A program made the position numbers and the translations under genes. From Dickeya chrysanthemi NCPPB 402 (GTDB lineage Bacteria; Pseudomonadota; Gammaproteobacteria; Enterobacterales; Enterobacteriaceae), in the NCBI RefSeq assembly GCF_000406105.1, contig NZ_CM001974.1:769432-833431 (forward strand): 64,000 bases of DNA. The letters run 5' to 3'. Shown here piece after piece: positions 43,791 to 53,602 of this stretch; the stretch's first letter is position 1, and the number at the start of each line of letters is the position of its first letter. The notes under the pieces were generated by a model that had not been told where the DNA came from, made no database searches, and saw nothing but the letters and a program-made list of their open reading frames with translations.

Positions 43791-45034
43791 GTCACCCGAG
43801 TTCTCCTTCGTCGTCGCTGTTTTCCCACGGTATGAATGCGGTGATGGTGGCGCAGTTTTTCTCCGCCTTCGGCGATAACGCGCTGCTATTCGCCACGCTG
43901 GCGCTGGTGAAATCGCTGGCGTATCCGGACTGGAGCCAGCCTTTCCTACAGATGGGATTCGTCGCCGCTTATATCGTGCTGGCGCCGTTTGTCGGCCAGT
44001 TCGCCGACAGTTTCGCCAAAGGGCGGGTGATGATGTTTGCCAACGCCCTGAAGCTGGCCGGTGCGTTGCTGATCTGCCTGGGCGGCAACCCGTTTCTGGG
44101 TTACACGCTGGTGGGGCTGGGCGCGGCGGCCTATTCTCCGGCCAAGTACGGCATTCTGGGGGAAATCACCCGCGGCGATCAGTTGGTGAAAGCCAACGGC
44201 CTGATGGAAGCCTCCACCATCGCGGCTATTCTTATCGGGTCGGTGGTGGGCGGCGTACTGGCCGACTGGCATATCTACGGTGCGCTGGCGGTGTGTGCGC
44301 TGGCTTACGGTATTGCGCTAGCCGCCAACCTGCTGATTCCGAAACTGGCGGCCGCGCGCCCCGGCGCATCCTGGCACCCGGCGCGTATGACCCGTTCATT
44401 CTTTGACGCCTGTCGCGTACTGTGGCGCAACGGCGAAACCCGTTTTTCGCTGGTCGGTACCAGCATGTTCTGGGGCGCGGGCGTGACGCTGCGTTTCCTG
44501 CTGGTGCTGTGGGTGCCGCTGGCGCTGGGCATCAACGACAATTCGACGCCGACGCTGCTCAACGCCATGGTGGCGGTGGGGATTGTGGTCGGCGCGGCGG
44601 CGGCCGGTAAGCTGGTGACGCTGAAAACCGTGCGACGCTGCCTGCCCGCCGGGGTGCTGATCGGCGTGATGGTGGTGGTGTTCACCCTGCAACATAGCCT
44701 GATCAGCGCGTACGCCTGCCTGTTGGTGTTGGGCGCGCTGGGCGGCTTTTTTATCGTGCCGCTCAATGCGTTGTTGCAGGAGCGCGGCCGGGAAAGTGTA
44801 GGCGCCGGCAACGCCATCGCGGTGCAGAATTTAGGTGAAAACGGCGCCATGTTGTTGATGCTGGCGCTCTACTCGCTGGCGGTGAAGGTCGGCGTGCCGG
44901 TATTGGCGATTGGCGTCGGCTTCGGCGTGTTGTTTGCGCTGGCGATTGCCGGGCTGTGGGTTTGGGTGCAGGTGACCCAGTGGCGTCGTCGGCCGGAACC
45001 TGCGGTCATGAATACCTCCGATAAGAGTGAATAA
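43787..45034 (+). CDS. lplT: Lysophospholipid transporter LplT
   Basis: 415-residue MFS protein with twelve predicted helices. [31 protein letters not shown] start, [26 protein letters not shown] (in parts) and [25 protein letters not shown] are LplT hallmarks. It flips lysophospholipids across the inner membrane for re-acylation by Aas, its translationally coupled neighbour. Confidence 0.95.
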   Translation: MSHPSSPSSSLFSHGMNAVMVAQFFSAFGDNALLFATLALVKSLAYPDWSQPFLQMGFVAAYIVLAPFVGQFADSFAKGRVMMFANALKLAGALLICLGGNPFLGYTLVGLGAAAYSPAKYGILGEITRGDQLVKANGLMEASTIAAILIGSVVGGVLADWHIYGALAVCALAYGIALAANLLIPKLAAARPGASWHPARMTRSFFDACRVLWRNGETRFSLVGTSMFWGAGVTLRFLLVLWVPLALGINDNSTPTLLNAMVAVGIVVGAAAAGKLVTLKTVRRCLPAGVLIGVMVVVFTLQHSLISAYACLLVLGALGGFFIVPLNALLQERGRESVGAGNAIAVQNLGENGAMLLMLALYSLAVKVGVPVLAIGVGFGVLFALAIAGLWVWVQVTQWRRRPEPAVMNTSDKSE

Positions 45035-45045
45035 CGGGAGAGGTG

Positions 45046-45501
45046 ATGAGTCTGATTTGGCATGACTGGGGGGTAAAAGACCTGAACCTGTATGCGCTGT
45101 ATGACATTCTGCGCCTGCGTAACCAGGTCTTTGTGGTGGAACAGCGGTGTGCTTATCAGGATTTGGACGGGCTGGATCTGGTCGATGACAACCGCCATGT
45201 GACGGCCTGGCAAAACGGCAGGCTGATCGCCTGCGCGCGCTTGCTGGTGCCTCATGATCGGCAGGACGTGGTGACCATCGGCCGGGTAGTGGTGGCTCCC
45301 GAGGTACGAGGCCAGCGGCTCGGGCATCAGTTACTGATGCATGCGCAGGCCGCCTGTGTGCGCCACTGGCCGGGACGGGTGCAATACCTGTCCGCGCAGG
45401 CGCATTTACAGCATTTCTACCAGCAATTCGGTTTTGTGGTATGTGGCGATGGCTACGACGAGGATGGCATTCCCCACGTGCCGATGCGAACGGCGGGATA
45501 A
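45046..45501 (+). CDS. elaA: ElaA-family GNAT acetyltransferase
   Basis: 151 residues close to E. coli ElaA: LYALYDILRLRNQVFVVEQ, AYQDLDGLDLVDDNRHV, the acetyl-CoA loop RVVVAPEVRGQRLGHQLL and VQYLSAQAHLQHFYQQFGF. Substrate unknown. The ATG at 45046 has GGGAGAGG upstream at good distance. It follows lplT by 11 bases and may be its third operon gene. Confidence 0.9.
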   Translation: MSLIWHDWGVKDLNLYALYDILRLRNQVFVVEQRCAYQDLDGLDLVDDNRHVTAWQNGRLIACARLLVPHDRQDVVTIGRVVVAPEVRGQRLGHQLLMHAQAACVRHWPGRVQYLSAQAHLQHFYQQFGFVVCGDGYDEDGIPHVPMRTAG

Positions 45502-45586
45502 CCTGTCGCTGCCGCGGTATGCCGTCTTCCATGACGGACGGCAACCCCGCTGCCGGGCAGACGGGGTGCCGGCGTTGTCTCGTCAG

Positions 45587-45715
45587 TTAACTGGCGGAAT
45601 GGGAAATGGTGCTGCCGAGCTTCTGAACGTCCTGACCAAATCCACGAGCGGTGTTGCAGCCGCTTAATGCGGTCGCCATGAATAGGGTTGCGACCAGTAA
45701 GATAAGGGTTTTCAT
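45587..45715 (-). CDS. Entericidin-like lipoprotein (EcnA/EcnB family)
   Basis: 42 residues on the minus strand: signal peptide MKTLILLVATLFMATALSG, lipobox cysteine Cys20, then CNTARGFGQDVQKLG and STISHSAS, nearly the E. coli EcnA pattern CNTARGFGEDIKHLG. AAAGG precedes the ATG by eight bases. Entericidins are small outer-membrane-anchored lipoproteins; EcnB is linked to stationary-phase lysis and EcnA counteracts it. Only one member is seen here, so whether it acts as antidote or lytic peptide is unknown. Confidence 0.88.
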   Translation of the reverse strand: MKTLILLVATLFMATALSGCNTARGFGQDVQKLGSTISHSAS

Positions 45716-45839
45716 GGTGGTTTACCTTTTATAGCGGGGCAAATCCCGCCTTCACTTTGTCATAATCACACACCGGGATTCAATGTGTTGTCAGTCTGTT
45801 AAGACCGCTTTTTGTGCTGTGGTCGTGTTTCCCCGCGTC

Positions 45840-46979
45840 TCACTCTTCCACCAGAAATAGCTCCAGCAGCGAGTTAAGAAACAGTTTGCCGTGCTCGGTC
45901 ACTTGCCAGTGTTGAGCGGTTTCCGTCAGGTAGCCTTGCGCCAGCGCAGCGTCTATCTGCGCTCTGACGGCACTTTCCGGCAGACCGGTGTAGGCGGTGA
46001 AATCAGCACGCGGTGCGGGTTCCAGCAACCGAAAACGATTCATGAAGAACTCGAACGGCCGCTCGGCTCTCTCCACTTCGCTGCGTTGTTGCAGGTAATT
46101 CCCCTGCATATAGCCGCGTGGGTGACGGGTTTTTACCGTGCGCACGATATTGCCGTCGGCGAAGGTGAGTTTGCCGTGCGCGCCGCAGCCGATGCCCAGA
46201 TAGTCGCCGAAGCGCCAGTAGTTAAGATTGTGCTGGCACTGGTAACCCGGTTTGGCGTAGGCCGAGGTTTCATACTGCTGATATCCGGCGTTGCTCAGCA
46301 ACCGGTGGCCTTGTTCGAAAATATCCCACAGCGCGTCATCGTCCGGCAGCACCGGCGGCCGCGAGCCAAATAGCGTATTCGGCTCGATGGTCAACTGATA
46401 CCAGGACAAGTGCGGCGGGTTGAGCGCGATCGCCTGGCGCAGGTCGTCCAGCGCCTCGTCCAGCGATTGCTCCGGCAGGCCGTGCATCAAATCCAGATTG
46501 AAGCTGCGCAGCCCCAGACCGGCCGCCAGCGCGGCGGCGCGCTTGGCCTCTTCCGGGCCGTGGATGCGGCCTAAGCGCGTTAGCTTATCCGGGCTGAAGC
46601 TCTGCACGCCGATGGAAATCCGGTTAATCCCCGCCTGCTGGTAGCCGCTAAACCGGTCGGCCTCTACTGTACCGGGGTTGGCCTCCATGGTGATTTCCGC
46701 CTCCGGCGCCAGCGGCAATCGCGCCCGCACCCCGTCCAGCAACTGTTGCATCGCCTCGGCGCTAAGCAGGCTCGGTGTGCCGCCGCCGATAAAAATGCTG
46801 TGCAGCGGGCGGCCGCTCGCCAGCGGCAGGTCGGCGTCCAGATCCGCCAGCAGGTGCGCCACGTAGTCGTCGTGCGGCACCTCGCCTTTCAGCGCGTGGG
46901 AGTTGAAGTCGCAATAAGGGCACTTCTGCACGCACCAGGGAATGTGGATGTACAGGCTGAGCGGCGGCAGATTAAGCAT
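45840..46979 (-). CDS. hemW: Radical SAM heme chaperone HemW
   Basis: 379 residues. The radical SAM cluster [16 protein letters not shown]-binding [20 protein letters not shown] and HGLPEQSL identify the HemN-like family; the absence of the long HemN N-terminus and the yggW position indicate HemW, which hands heme to respiratory proteins. ATG 46979 overlaps the rdgB stop by eight bases. A frame extension upstream is an overlap artefact inside rdgB. Confidence 0.94.
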   Translation of the reverse strand: MLNLPPLSLYIHIPWCVQKCPYCDFNSHALKGEVPHDDYVAHLLADLDADLPLASGRPLHSIFIGGGTPSLLSAEAMQQLLDGVRARLPLAPEAEITMEANPGTVEADRFSGYQQAGINRISIGVQSFSPDKLTRLGRIHGPEEAKRAAALAAGLGLRSFNLDLMHGLPEQSLDEALDDLRQAIALNPPHLSWYQLTIEPNTLFGSRPPVLPDDDALWDIFEQGHRLLSNAGYQQYETSAYAKPGYQCQHNLNYWRFGDYLGIGCGAHGKLTFADGNIVRTVKTRHPRGYMQGNYLQQRSEVERAERPFEFFMNRFRLLEPAPRADFTAYTGLPESAVRAQIDAALAQGYLTETAQHWQVTEHGKLFLNSLLELFLVEE

Positions 46980-47565
46980 GTCGCAGCGCATCCAGCAACT
47001 GGCGCAGCGCCTGGCCGCGGTGGGAGTGGGCGTTTTTCTCTTCGCGACTGAGCTCGGCGGCGGTTTTGCCGAGCTGCGGCACGAAGAATATCGGGTCGTA
47101 GCCGAAGCCGCCTTCACCGGCAGGCGCGCGGGCGATGACACCCTGCCAGCGACCGTGGCATACCAGCGGCGTCGGGTCCTCGGCGTGGCGCAGATACACC
47201 AGCACGCAGTGGAAGCTGGCCTGACGCTGCTCGTCCGGCACGTTGTCGAGCGCCGCCAGCAGCTTGTCCAGATTCTGCTGGTCGCCGGCGTCTTCTCCGG
47301 CATAGCGAGCGGAGTAAATACCCGGCGCGCCGCCCAGCGCGTCCACCGCCAGGCCCGAATCATCGGCGAGGGCGGGCAGGCCGGTTTCGCGTGCGGCGTG
47401 ACGTGCTTTCAGAATAGCGTTTTCGATAAAGGTCAAACCGGTTTCTTCGGCGGAGTCGACGCCCAGCGTGGTTTGCGCCACCACGTCGAGACCAAAATCC
47501 GCCAGCAGACCGGCGAGTTCACGCACTTTACCGGCGTTGCCGGTGGCTAAGACCACGTTTTGCAT
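46972..47565 (-). CDS. rdgB: XTP/dITP pyrophosphatase RdgB
   Basis: 197 residues, the E. coli length: [55 protein letters not shown] and [11 protein letters not shown]. It removes non-canonical purine nucleotides such as dITP and XTP. The start at 47565 matches the E. coli N-terminus; an in-frame TTG five codons earlier is less likely. Co-transcribed with hemW. Confidence 0.95.
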   Translation of the reverse strand: MQNVVLATGNAGKVRELAGLLADFGLDVVAQTTLGVDSAEETGLTFIENAILKARHAARETGLPALADDSGLAVDALGGAPGIYSARYAGEDAGDQQNLDKLLAALDNVPDEQRQASFHCVLVYLRHAEDPTPLVCHGRWQGVIARAPAGEGGFGYDPIFFVPQLGKTAAELSREEKNAHSHRGQALRQLLDALRHA

Positions 47566-47611
47566 CTGTTGTTCCTGCAATCTGTTCAGGGTGTGTATTC
47601 AGGGAATAAAC

Positions 47612-47914
47612 TCAGGGGATGAGGCCCGCGACATCAGCCGGGATGACTTGCGGGTTGACGATTCTAATTTGTTTGTGACGCCCAAGCTCCCCTTTTTCGA
47701 TGGTCACCATGCCCCTGGCGACGCGGAATTGTTTGGCAAGAAACTTGATCAGGTGGGCGTTGGCCTGGCCATCCACCGGCGGTGCGGTGATGGCGACTTT
47801 AAGCTCGTCGCCATGCAACCCGACAATCTGGTCCCGGCTGGCTTTCGGCTGAATATACAGCCGAATCACCAGCCCGTCTTCGCAGCGACTGACGGCACTC
47901 ACAGCAGTAACCAT
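47612..47914 (-). CDS. yggU: DUF167 family protein YggU
   Basis: 100 residues, DUF167: [41 protein letters not shown] and [13 protein letters not shown], matching E. coli YggU. Function not established; the fold is small and basic. It overlaps yggT by 16 bases, indicating tight coupling. Confidence 0.93.
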   Translation of the reverse strand: MVTAVSAVSRCEDGLVIRLYIQPKASRDQIVGLHGDELKVAITAPPVDGQANAHLIKFLAKQFRVARGMVTIEKGELGRHKQIRIVNPQVIPADVAGLIP

Positions 47915-48453
47915 AGCCCCGGGAAGAAATCCATGCCGAGGTAGTTCAGCAGGTACAGCACCAGAATTACCACCATCGGTGCGAAATCCAGCCCGCCGGT
48001 CGACGGCAGAATGCGGCGCACCGGCCCCATCAGCGGCTCAGTCAACTGATGCAGCATGTAGTCCACCGGGCTGCGGCCCTGGCTGACCCAGCTCATCAGC
48101 GAGCGAATGATCACTATCCAGAACACCAGATAACCGGCGGATTTGATCAGCGCCAGTAGCCCCACCAGCAAGTTGATCGGGCTGAGCGACAGCGAACCGA
48201 CCTGAATCAACAGCAGTAACGGGTACTTCAGCGTGGTGAGCAGAAACGCCAACAGCAGCGACGCGCTGTCGATAGGCCCCAGCGACGGGATAATACGGCG
48301 CAACGGGCCGATGATCGGCTGGGTGAGTTTCACCACGAACTGCGCCAGCGGGTTATAAAAGTCGCTGCGCGCCCACTGCATCCAGATACGCAGCAGTAAC
48401 ACCATCACGTACAGGTCAACCAGGGTCTTGACCAGAAAAGTCAGGGTAAGCAT
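47899..48453 (-). CDS. yggT: YggT family integral membrane protein
   Basis: 184 residues with two copies of the YGGT repeat: [20 protein letters not shown]...[12 protein letters not shown] and [20 protein letters not shown]...[12 protein letters not shown], each with flanking hydrophobic helices. Enterobacterial YggT affects osmotic/potassium shock tolerance; the mechanism is unknown. It lies between proC and yggU as in E. coli. Confidence 0.93.
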   Translation of the reverse strand: MLTLTFLVKTLVDLYVMVLLLRIWMQWARSDFYNPLAQFVVKLTQPIIGPLRRIIPSLGPIDSASLLLAFLLTTLKYPLLLLIQVGSLSLSPINLLVGLLALIKSAGYLVFWIVIIRSLMSWVSQGRSPVDYMLHQLTEPLMGPVRRILPSTGGLDFAPMVVILVLYLLNYLGMDFFPGLWLLL

Positions 48454-48518
48454 GAGACGGTCATTCCTTCATTCAAAGTCATTTTTCAGGCAAACAAAGT
48501 CATTTTTTCAGGCGGTCA

Positions 48519-49340
48519 TCAGAACAGCGATTCCATTTCCTTTGCCCGGTGTATGGCGGCCTGCATAGCGTCAGCGACAGTCTGGCCCAACTGACGCTCA
48601 TTGAATACGCGTAACGCTTCGGCGGTGGTGCCGCCTTTCGAGGTGACGTTCTCCCGCAAGGTGGCCAACGGGGTATCCGGGCTGGCTTCCACCAGCGCCG
48701 CTGCGCCGCTGGCGGCTTGCTGAACCAGCAATCGGGCGGTATCGGCGTCGAATCCCTGACGGATAGCTTCCTGTTGCATCGCTTCCATAAACAGGAAGAA
48801 ATAGGCCGGCGCGCTGCCGGCGGCGGCAATCACGCCGTTAATGTGCGACTCGTCTGACACCCAGCACAGCTTGCCGACGCTCTGCATCAGGTCGGCGGCG
48901 AAGGCGCGATCGGTGTCGTTAACCTCGGCCGGCGCGTACAACCCGCTCATGCCGCGACCCACCAGCGACGGCGTATTCGGCATGATGCGTACGATATTGA
49001 GCGAGGCGCCCAGTAACTGACGAAAGCGGGCGACATTGACGCCGGCGGCGATTGATAACACCAGCTTGTTGCTGAAATCCACCTGTTGCGCCAGTCCATC
49101 ACAGACCTCCGCCATCAACTGGGGTTTAACCGCCAGCACCACCACGTCGGCGTCGCGGGCACAGGCGGCATTATCGCTCAGGCTGGTAATACCATAGCGG
49201 GCGGCAAGTTGCCCCCGGTGGGTGGCGGACGGCGCGCTGACGCTGACCAGGCCGGCCGGATAACCGCCCGCCATCAAACCGGCGATGATCGCCTGCGCCA
49301 TATTGCCCGCGCCAATAAAGGCTATTTTACGGTGTTCCAT
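48519..49340 (-). CDS. proC: Pyrroline-5-carboxylate reductase ProC
   Basis: 273 residues: Rossmann start KIAFIGAGNMAQAIIAGLM, VVLAVKPQ, SIAAGVNVARF, RIMPNTPSLVGRGMSGLYAP and the C-terminal signature GGTTAEALRVFNE. It uses NAD(P)H to reduce pyrroline-5-carboxylate to proline. ATG 49340 is preferred over the TTG in front. It lies in the yggS-proC-yggT order also common in enterobacteria. Confidence 0.96.
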   Translation of the reverse strand: MEHRKIAFIGAGNMAQAIIAGLMAGGYPAGLVSVSAPSATHRGQLAARYGITSLSDNAACARDADVVVLAVKPQLMAEVCDGLAQQVDFSNKLVLSIAAGVNVARFRQLLGASLNIVRIMPNTPSLVGRGMSGLYAPAEVNDTDRAFAADLMQSVGKLCWVSDESHINGVIAAAGSAPAYFFLFMEAMQQEAIRQGFDADTARLLVQQAASGAAALVEASPDTPLATLRENVTSKGGTTAEALRVFNERQLGQTVADAMQAAIHRAKEMESLF

Positions 49341-49373
49341 CAAGTTCTCGCTGTTTTCGTCAGCCCGTTAAGC

Positions 49374-50099
49374 TTAACGGGGGTAGTCACGTGCGCCAAA
49401 AATGGCGGTGCCGATGCGCACCATCGTGCTGCCGGCCTCAATAGCGGCCGCCATATCGTCGGTCATCCCCATCGACAGGGTATCCAAGGTGCCATAATCC
49501 GCTTTGAGTTGCAGAAAAAGTTCGGTCATTTGGCGAAATATCGCCAATTGCCGGGCGTGCTCCGTTTCCGGCGCGGGGATCGCCATCAGGCCGCGCAGCC
49601 GCAGATTCGGCAACTGAGCCACGCTGGCGGCCAGTTCCGCCAGTTCATCGGCCAAAATGCCGGATTTACTCGCTTCCCGGCTGATATTGACCTGTAGCAG
49701 CACGTTGAGCGGCGGCAGATGCGGCGGGCGCTGCTCGCTCAGGCGCTGGGCGATGCGCAACCGGTCGATGGTGTGGCACCAGTCGAAATGCTCGGCCACC
49801 AGGCGGCTCTTGTTCGACTGTAACGGCCCGATAAAGTGCCATTCCAGCGCCGTATCCGGCTGATGCGTCTGAAAATAACGCACCTTATCCACCCCTTCCT
49901 GTACATAGTTTTCGCCAAACGCCTGCTGGCCGGCGGCAATCGCTTCTTCGATAGCGCTCACAGGTTTGGTTTTGCTGACTGCAAGCAGCGTAATTTCTTC
50001 CGGCGCCCGTCCGCAATACTGCGCCGCTGCTGAGATTTTCTGCCGGACGTCCTGTAAGTTTTCCCGGACTGTCGGTGTCGTGACTGTCGATATCGTCAT
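49374..50099 (-). CDS. yggS: PLP homeostasis protein YggS (PLPBP)
   Basis: 241 residues, single-domain fold III PLP protein: LLAVSKTKPVSAIEEAIAAGQ contains the PLP lysine (about residue 38), FGENYVQEGVDK and WHFIGPLQSNKSRL and SMGMTDDMAAAIEAGSTMVRIG are diagnostic. It balances cellular PLP and affects amino acid pools. First gene of the minus-strand cluster, divergent from the PilT-like ATPase by 21 bases. Confidence 0.95.
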   Translation of the reverse strand: MTISTVTTPTVRENLQDVRQKISAAAQYCGRAPEEITLLAVSKTKPVSAIEEAIAAGQQAFGENYVQEGVDKVRYFQTHQPDTALEWHFIGPLQSNKSRLVAEHFDWCHTIDRLRIAQRLSEQRPPHLPPLNVLLQVNISREASKSGILADELAELAASVAQLPNLRLRGLMAIPAPETEHARQLAIFRQMTELFLQLKADYGTLDTLSMGMTDDMAAAIEAGSTMVRIGTAIFGARDYPR

Positions 50100-50120
50100 A
50101 GTGATTCAGGAGGCCAATCA

Positions 50121-51143
50121 ATGGATGTGAGTGAATGGGTGAACGCTAGTGTAAAACAGAACGTATCCGATCTGCACCTGTGCAGCGGTCATCCGCCGGT
50201 GTGGCGTATCGACGGGCAATTGGTGACGGATGTTACCCGGCCGCCGTTGCAGCACGCCGAACTGGAACAGTGGTGTCAGCATTGGCTGGATCCGGCCTGC
50301 GAACAACAGTTGCAGCAATACGGACAAACCGATTGTGCGTTAACCCTGCCGGGAGGACAACGGTTACGCGCCAATCTGTTTATGCAGCGTCACGGCTTGT
50401 CGGCCGCGCTGCGCTTGATTCCGTCGCAGCAGCCTGACTTGCCGGCGCTGGGCGCGCCGCCGGTGGTAGCGGAGTTGGTCGATCGCGATGATGGTCTGAT
50501 TCTGGTGACGGGGGCGACCGGCAGCGGTAAATCCACCACGCTGGCGGCGATGATCGCCGTGCTGAATCAGCGCCGGGCGCGACACATTATTACGCTGGAA
50601 GACCCGATAGAGTTTCTGCATACCAGCCGGTGTTGCCTGATCCAGCAGCGGGAAATCGGCCGTCATAGCGAGGGGTTCGCCGGTGCTTTGCGGGCCGCGT
50701 TACGCGAAGACCCGGATGTCCTGCTGCTGGGCGAGTTGCGCGATGGCGAAACCATTCGGCTGGCGCTGACGGCGGCGGAAACCGGCCATCTGGTGTTGGC
50801 GACGCTGCATACCCGGCGGGCCGTTCAGGCGGTAGACCGGCTGGTGGATGTATTCCCCGCCGAGGAGAAAGCCTTTGTGCGGGCGCAACTGGCGGCGAGT
50901 TTGCAGGCGGTGGTGGCGCAGAAATTACTGCCGGGCGCTCAGCGCGGGCGCGTGGCGTTGTTCGAGATACTGCTTGCTACGCCAGCGGTCAGCAACCTGA
51001 TCCGCGAAGGCAAAACCCACCAGTTGCCTAGCCTGTTGCAAACCGGCAGCCAGGTGGGGATGCAAACCTTTGAGCAGAGTTATCGGCAGCGCTGCCGGGA
51101 AGGGGCGCTGCCGGATGATGGCGCTGACGACGCCGCATCATGA
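50121..51143 (+). CDS. PilT-like type IV pilus retraction ATPase (YggR)
   Basis: 340 residues: N-terminal PAS-like domain with SDLHLCSGHPP, Walker A GATGSGKSTTLAAM (about 130-143), Asp box ITLEDPIEF, Walker B DVLLLGELRDGETI (normally GEMRD) and His box LATLHTRRAVQA (normally HTNSA). The GEMRD-to-GELRD and HTNSA-to-HTRRA changes set it apart from true PilT, and no other pilus genes adjoin, as with E. coli YggR. It may power retraction with pilus genes elsewhere or be a diverged relic. Confidence 0.88.
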   Translation: MDVSEWVNASVKQNVSDLHLCSGHPPVWRIDGQLVTDVTRPPLQHAELEQWCQHWLDPACEQQLQQYGQTDCALTLPGGQRLRANLFMQRHGLSAALRLIPSQQPDLPALGAPPVVAELVDRDDGLILVTGATGSGKSTTLAAMIAVLNQRRARHIITLEDPIEFLHTSRCCLIQQREIGRHSEGFAGALRAALREDPDVLLLGELRDGETIRLALTAAETGHLVLATLHTRRAVQAVDRLVDVFPAEEKAFVRAQLAASLQAVVAQKLLPGAQRGRVALFEILLATPAVSNLIREGKTHQLPSLLQTGSQVGMQTFEQSYRQRCREGALPDDGADDAAS

Positions 51144-51165
51144 CGATATTCCCCATCCCCGGCTT

Positions 51166-53238
51166 TTACTCTGATTTCATCACGGAGGGTTCGGCCGCGG
51201 CGAGCAGTCGTATCGTCAACTCCGGGGCAGGAACCGGGCGTGAAAACAGGAACCCTTGCGCATAGTCGCACCCGATACGGGCGAGGGTGTCACACTGCTG
51301 TTGGGTTTCGACCCCTTCGGCCACCACTTTGAGGCCAAGGCTGTGCGCCATTGCGATAATCGCTACGCACAACTCAAACCCGACGCCATCCAGATCTTCG
51401 ACGAAGGAGCGATCTATTTTCAGGCAATCAATGTCGAATTTCCTCAGGTAGGCGAGTGATGAATAGCCGGTGCCGAAATCATCAATGGCGATTTGTATCC
51501 CGGTATCACGGAACAGGTGCAGGTTGTCGTTCACCCGCGATTCTGCATTCAGCAGCAATCCTTCGGTGATTTCGATGATCACGGCGTTGCCCTCTAATCC
51601 GTGTTGGGCCAGCTCCTGTACCCAGGTCATTTCCGTAAAGTCTTTGCTGCGCAGTTGCACCGGCGACTGGTTGATGGCGACCTGAAAATGTGGATCGAAG
51701 ATTTTGCGCCACTGCGCCAGTTGGGTAATGGCCTGCCGCGCAACCCAGTCGCCGAGCGGAACGATGAGCCCGGTATCCTCGGCAAGAGGGATAAACTCCG
51801 CCGGGCTTATCATGCCGAGGATGGGATGACGCCAGCGCACCAGCGCTTCGGCCTTGACCACTTTATTGGTGCTCAGCTCGATGATAGGTTGGTAGTAAAC
51901 CTCGAACTGACCGCACTGGATTGCGGTGCGCAGATCGTTGGTCAGGCGTAAACGGGCGCGCGCAGCCTGATGCAAGGCCGGCGTATAGTAATTGAAGCAG
52001 TTACGCCCGGCGCTCTTGGCGGCATACATCGCCTGATCGGCATTTTTGAACAGCTCTTCCAGCGTATCGCTATCGTTGGGGAAGAGGGCAATACCGATGC
52101 TGGCTGAAACCAGCATACTTTCTCCGTCGATATTGAACGGTTGCGCCAACTGTGCGAGCAGTATTCTGGCCAGGCATCCACTATCGCCGTTTTGGTGCAG
52201 ATCGGTCAGGATAATGGCGAATTCGTCTCCCCCCAGACGGGCGATGGTATCGGCTCCTTGCACACAGTCGGTAAGGCGGTTCGACACCGCAAGCAACAGC
52301 GCATCGCCGGCGCGATGTCCCAGGCTGTCGTTGACCGATTTGAAGTGGTCGAGGTCTATCAACATCAGCGCCATTGGGTGGCCGCTCTGTTTGGCGTGCT
52401 CAACCGCCCGCTCAAGCTTATCCTGAAAGTGATGCCGGTTCGGCAAGGTGGTAACCGCGTCATAGTTGGCTTGCCGCCAAATCAGCTCTTCTTGCTTTTT
52501 GCGCTGGGTGATATCGGAAAATACGCCGACATAATTTATGGGTGTGCCTGCCGAGTCTTTGATCACATTGATCGTTATTTCCTTGAGGTAGTCGCTGCCG
52601 TCTTTTTTGTGATCCCACATTTCACCTACCCACACTCCGTCTTCATCAACAGTACGCCACATGGCGGTATAGAAATCGGCGTCGTGTCGGTCCGAACGAA
52701 ATATGTATGATGGTTGCCCCACGACATCGGCCGCGCTATATCCGGTCAGGCGGGTAAAAGCCGGGTTAATGGAAATAATGCTACGGCTGGTATTGATGAC
52801 GATGATGGCTTCCTGCGTGCTCTCATAGACGGCGGCGGCAATCTTCATCTGTTCGCGTGCTTTCTGGCGCTCGGTAATATCGAGGACATACACCAGTCGG
52901 TCGGCTCTGTGCCCATGCTGCGCGAAGGGGACGGATTCCGACCAAATGGTCAGGATGACACCATCACGACGCATCACGGTCCATTCCCCGCCCAGCGTAC
53001 CGCCTTCATCCAGAAACTGCCGATGGCGGGCGAGTACGGACTCGCGGGCGGACTCAGGAAAAACCATGGTAAAAGAACGGCCTGCCATTTCCTCCTGGGC
53101 ATAACCATAGATGGCGCCATACGCCGGATTGACGGTGACATAGCTTCCGTCGTAATTGATAACGGCGATGCCCACTGGGCAGCGGTCAAGGATGGCCTGA
53201 AACAGACTTTCTGAATTCCATGCAGAACCTGTCATCAT
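51166..53238 (-). CDS. PAS-PAS-GGDEF-EAL cyclic-di-GMP signalling protein
   Basis: 690 residues. Two PAS modules (LFQAILDRCPVGIAVINYDG; VYESTQEAIIVINTSRSIIS), each followed by PAC-like sequence, then GGDEF (ARLGGDEFAIILTD intact, so a cyclase may be active) and EAL (KAEALVRWRHP, NQSPVQL, DDFGTGYSSLAYL, KIDRSF, EGVETQQQ all present, so a phosphodiesterase is likely). No membrane segment is evident, suggesting a cytoplasmic sensor. Two ATGs are in tandem; the second (53235) is slightly better spaced from GAGGTGA. It converges with the PilT-like gene. Confidence 0.93.
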   Translation of the reverse strand: MMTGSAWNSESLFQAILDRCPVGIAVINYDGSYVTVNPAYGAIYGYAQEEMAGRSFTMVFPESARESVLARHRQFLDEGGTLGGEWTVMRRDGVILTIWSESVPFAQHGHRADRLVYVLDITERQKAREQMKIAAAVYESTQEAIIVINTSRSIISINPAFTRLTGYSAADVVGQPSYIFRSDRHDADFYTAMWRTVDEDGVWVGEMWDHKKDGSDYLKEITINVIKDSAGTPINYVGVFSDITQRKKQEELIWRQANYDAVTTLPNRHHFQDKLERAVEHAKQSGHPMALMLIDLDHFKSVNDSLGHRAGDALLLAVSNRLTDCVQGADTIARLGGDEFAIILTDLHQNGDSGCLARILLAQLAQPFNIDGESMLVSASIGIALFPNDSDTLEELFKNADQAMYAAKSAGRNCFNYYTPALHQAARARLRLTNDLRTAIQCGQFEVYYQPIIELSTNKVVKAEALVRWRHPILGMISPAEFIPLAEDTGLIVPLGDWVARQAITQLAQWRKIFDPHFQVAINQSPVQLRSKDFTEMTWVQELAQHGLEGNAVIIEITEGLLLNAESRVNDNLHLFRDTGIQIAIDDFGTGYSSLAYLRKFDIDCLKIDRSFVEDLDGVGFELCVAIIAMAHSLGLKVVAEGVETQQQCDTLARIGCDYAQGFLFSRPVPAPELTIRLLAAAEPSVMKSE

Positions 53239-53602
53239 TCACCTCATATTGATGCTGTTTTTCTGACAAACCGAATCTGGGCAAGCGGTTAAGGGCGCTG
53301 TTGTGCTGTCGGCCGATGGAGGACGCGCAGATTCGGGTTGTACGGTGCGTCTTGTTTTTAATTTATTATTTTTAAAGTGAATGTTGCTGTATGCATCCGA
53401 CCGGTCGGCATTATGGTGGCCGAACCGCTCGATGCGACGTTCGTTCGATTAATTTTCTTTTAGCTTAGTTTGGAGAAAGCGTCCTGACAGAGAAATTATC
53501 GACCGCAGGCGACAACTTCTGAGATATCAGCGGCGAATTTGGTGAAAAAGGGTGACGGAGTTATCACCCTGATGGAGTTATCACCCCGATGAGTAGCGGA
53601 CG
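53239..53602. other. Intergenic region with a short tandem repeat
   Basis: No gene seen. GGAGTTATCACCCTGAT and GGAGTTATCACCCCGAT form a 17-bp tandem repeat at 53557-53590, directly downstream of the deaminase gene. Confidence 0.6.
53557..53590. repeat. 17-bp tandem repeat
   Basis: Two adjacent copies of GGAGTTATCACC(C/T)-type sequence differing by one base. Role unknown. Confidence 0.8.

Noticed and set aside
46980..47363. 128-residue N-terminal extension of HemW
   Set aside because: It runs through rdgB in another frame; the radical SAM family begins at the internal ATG overlapping the rdgB stop.
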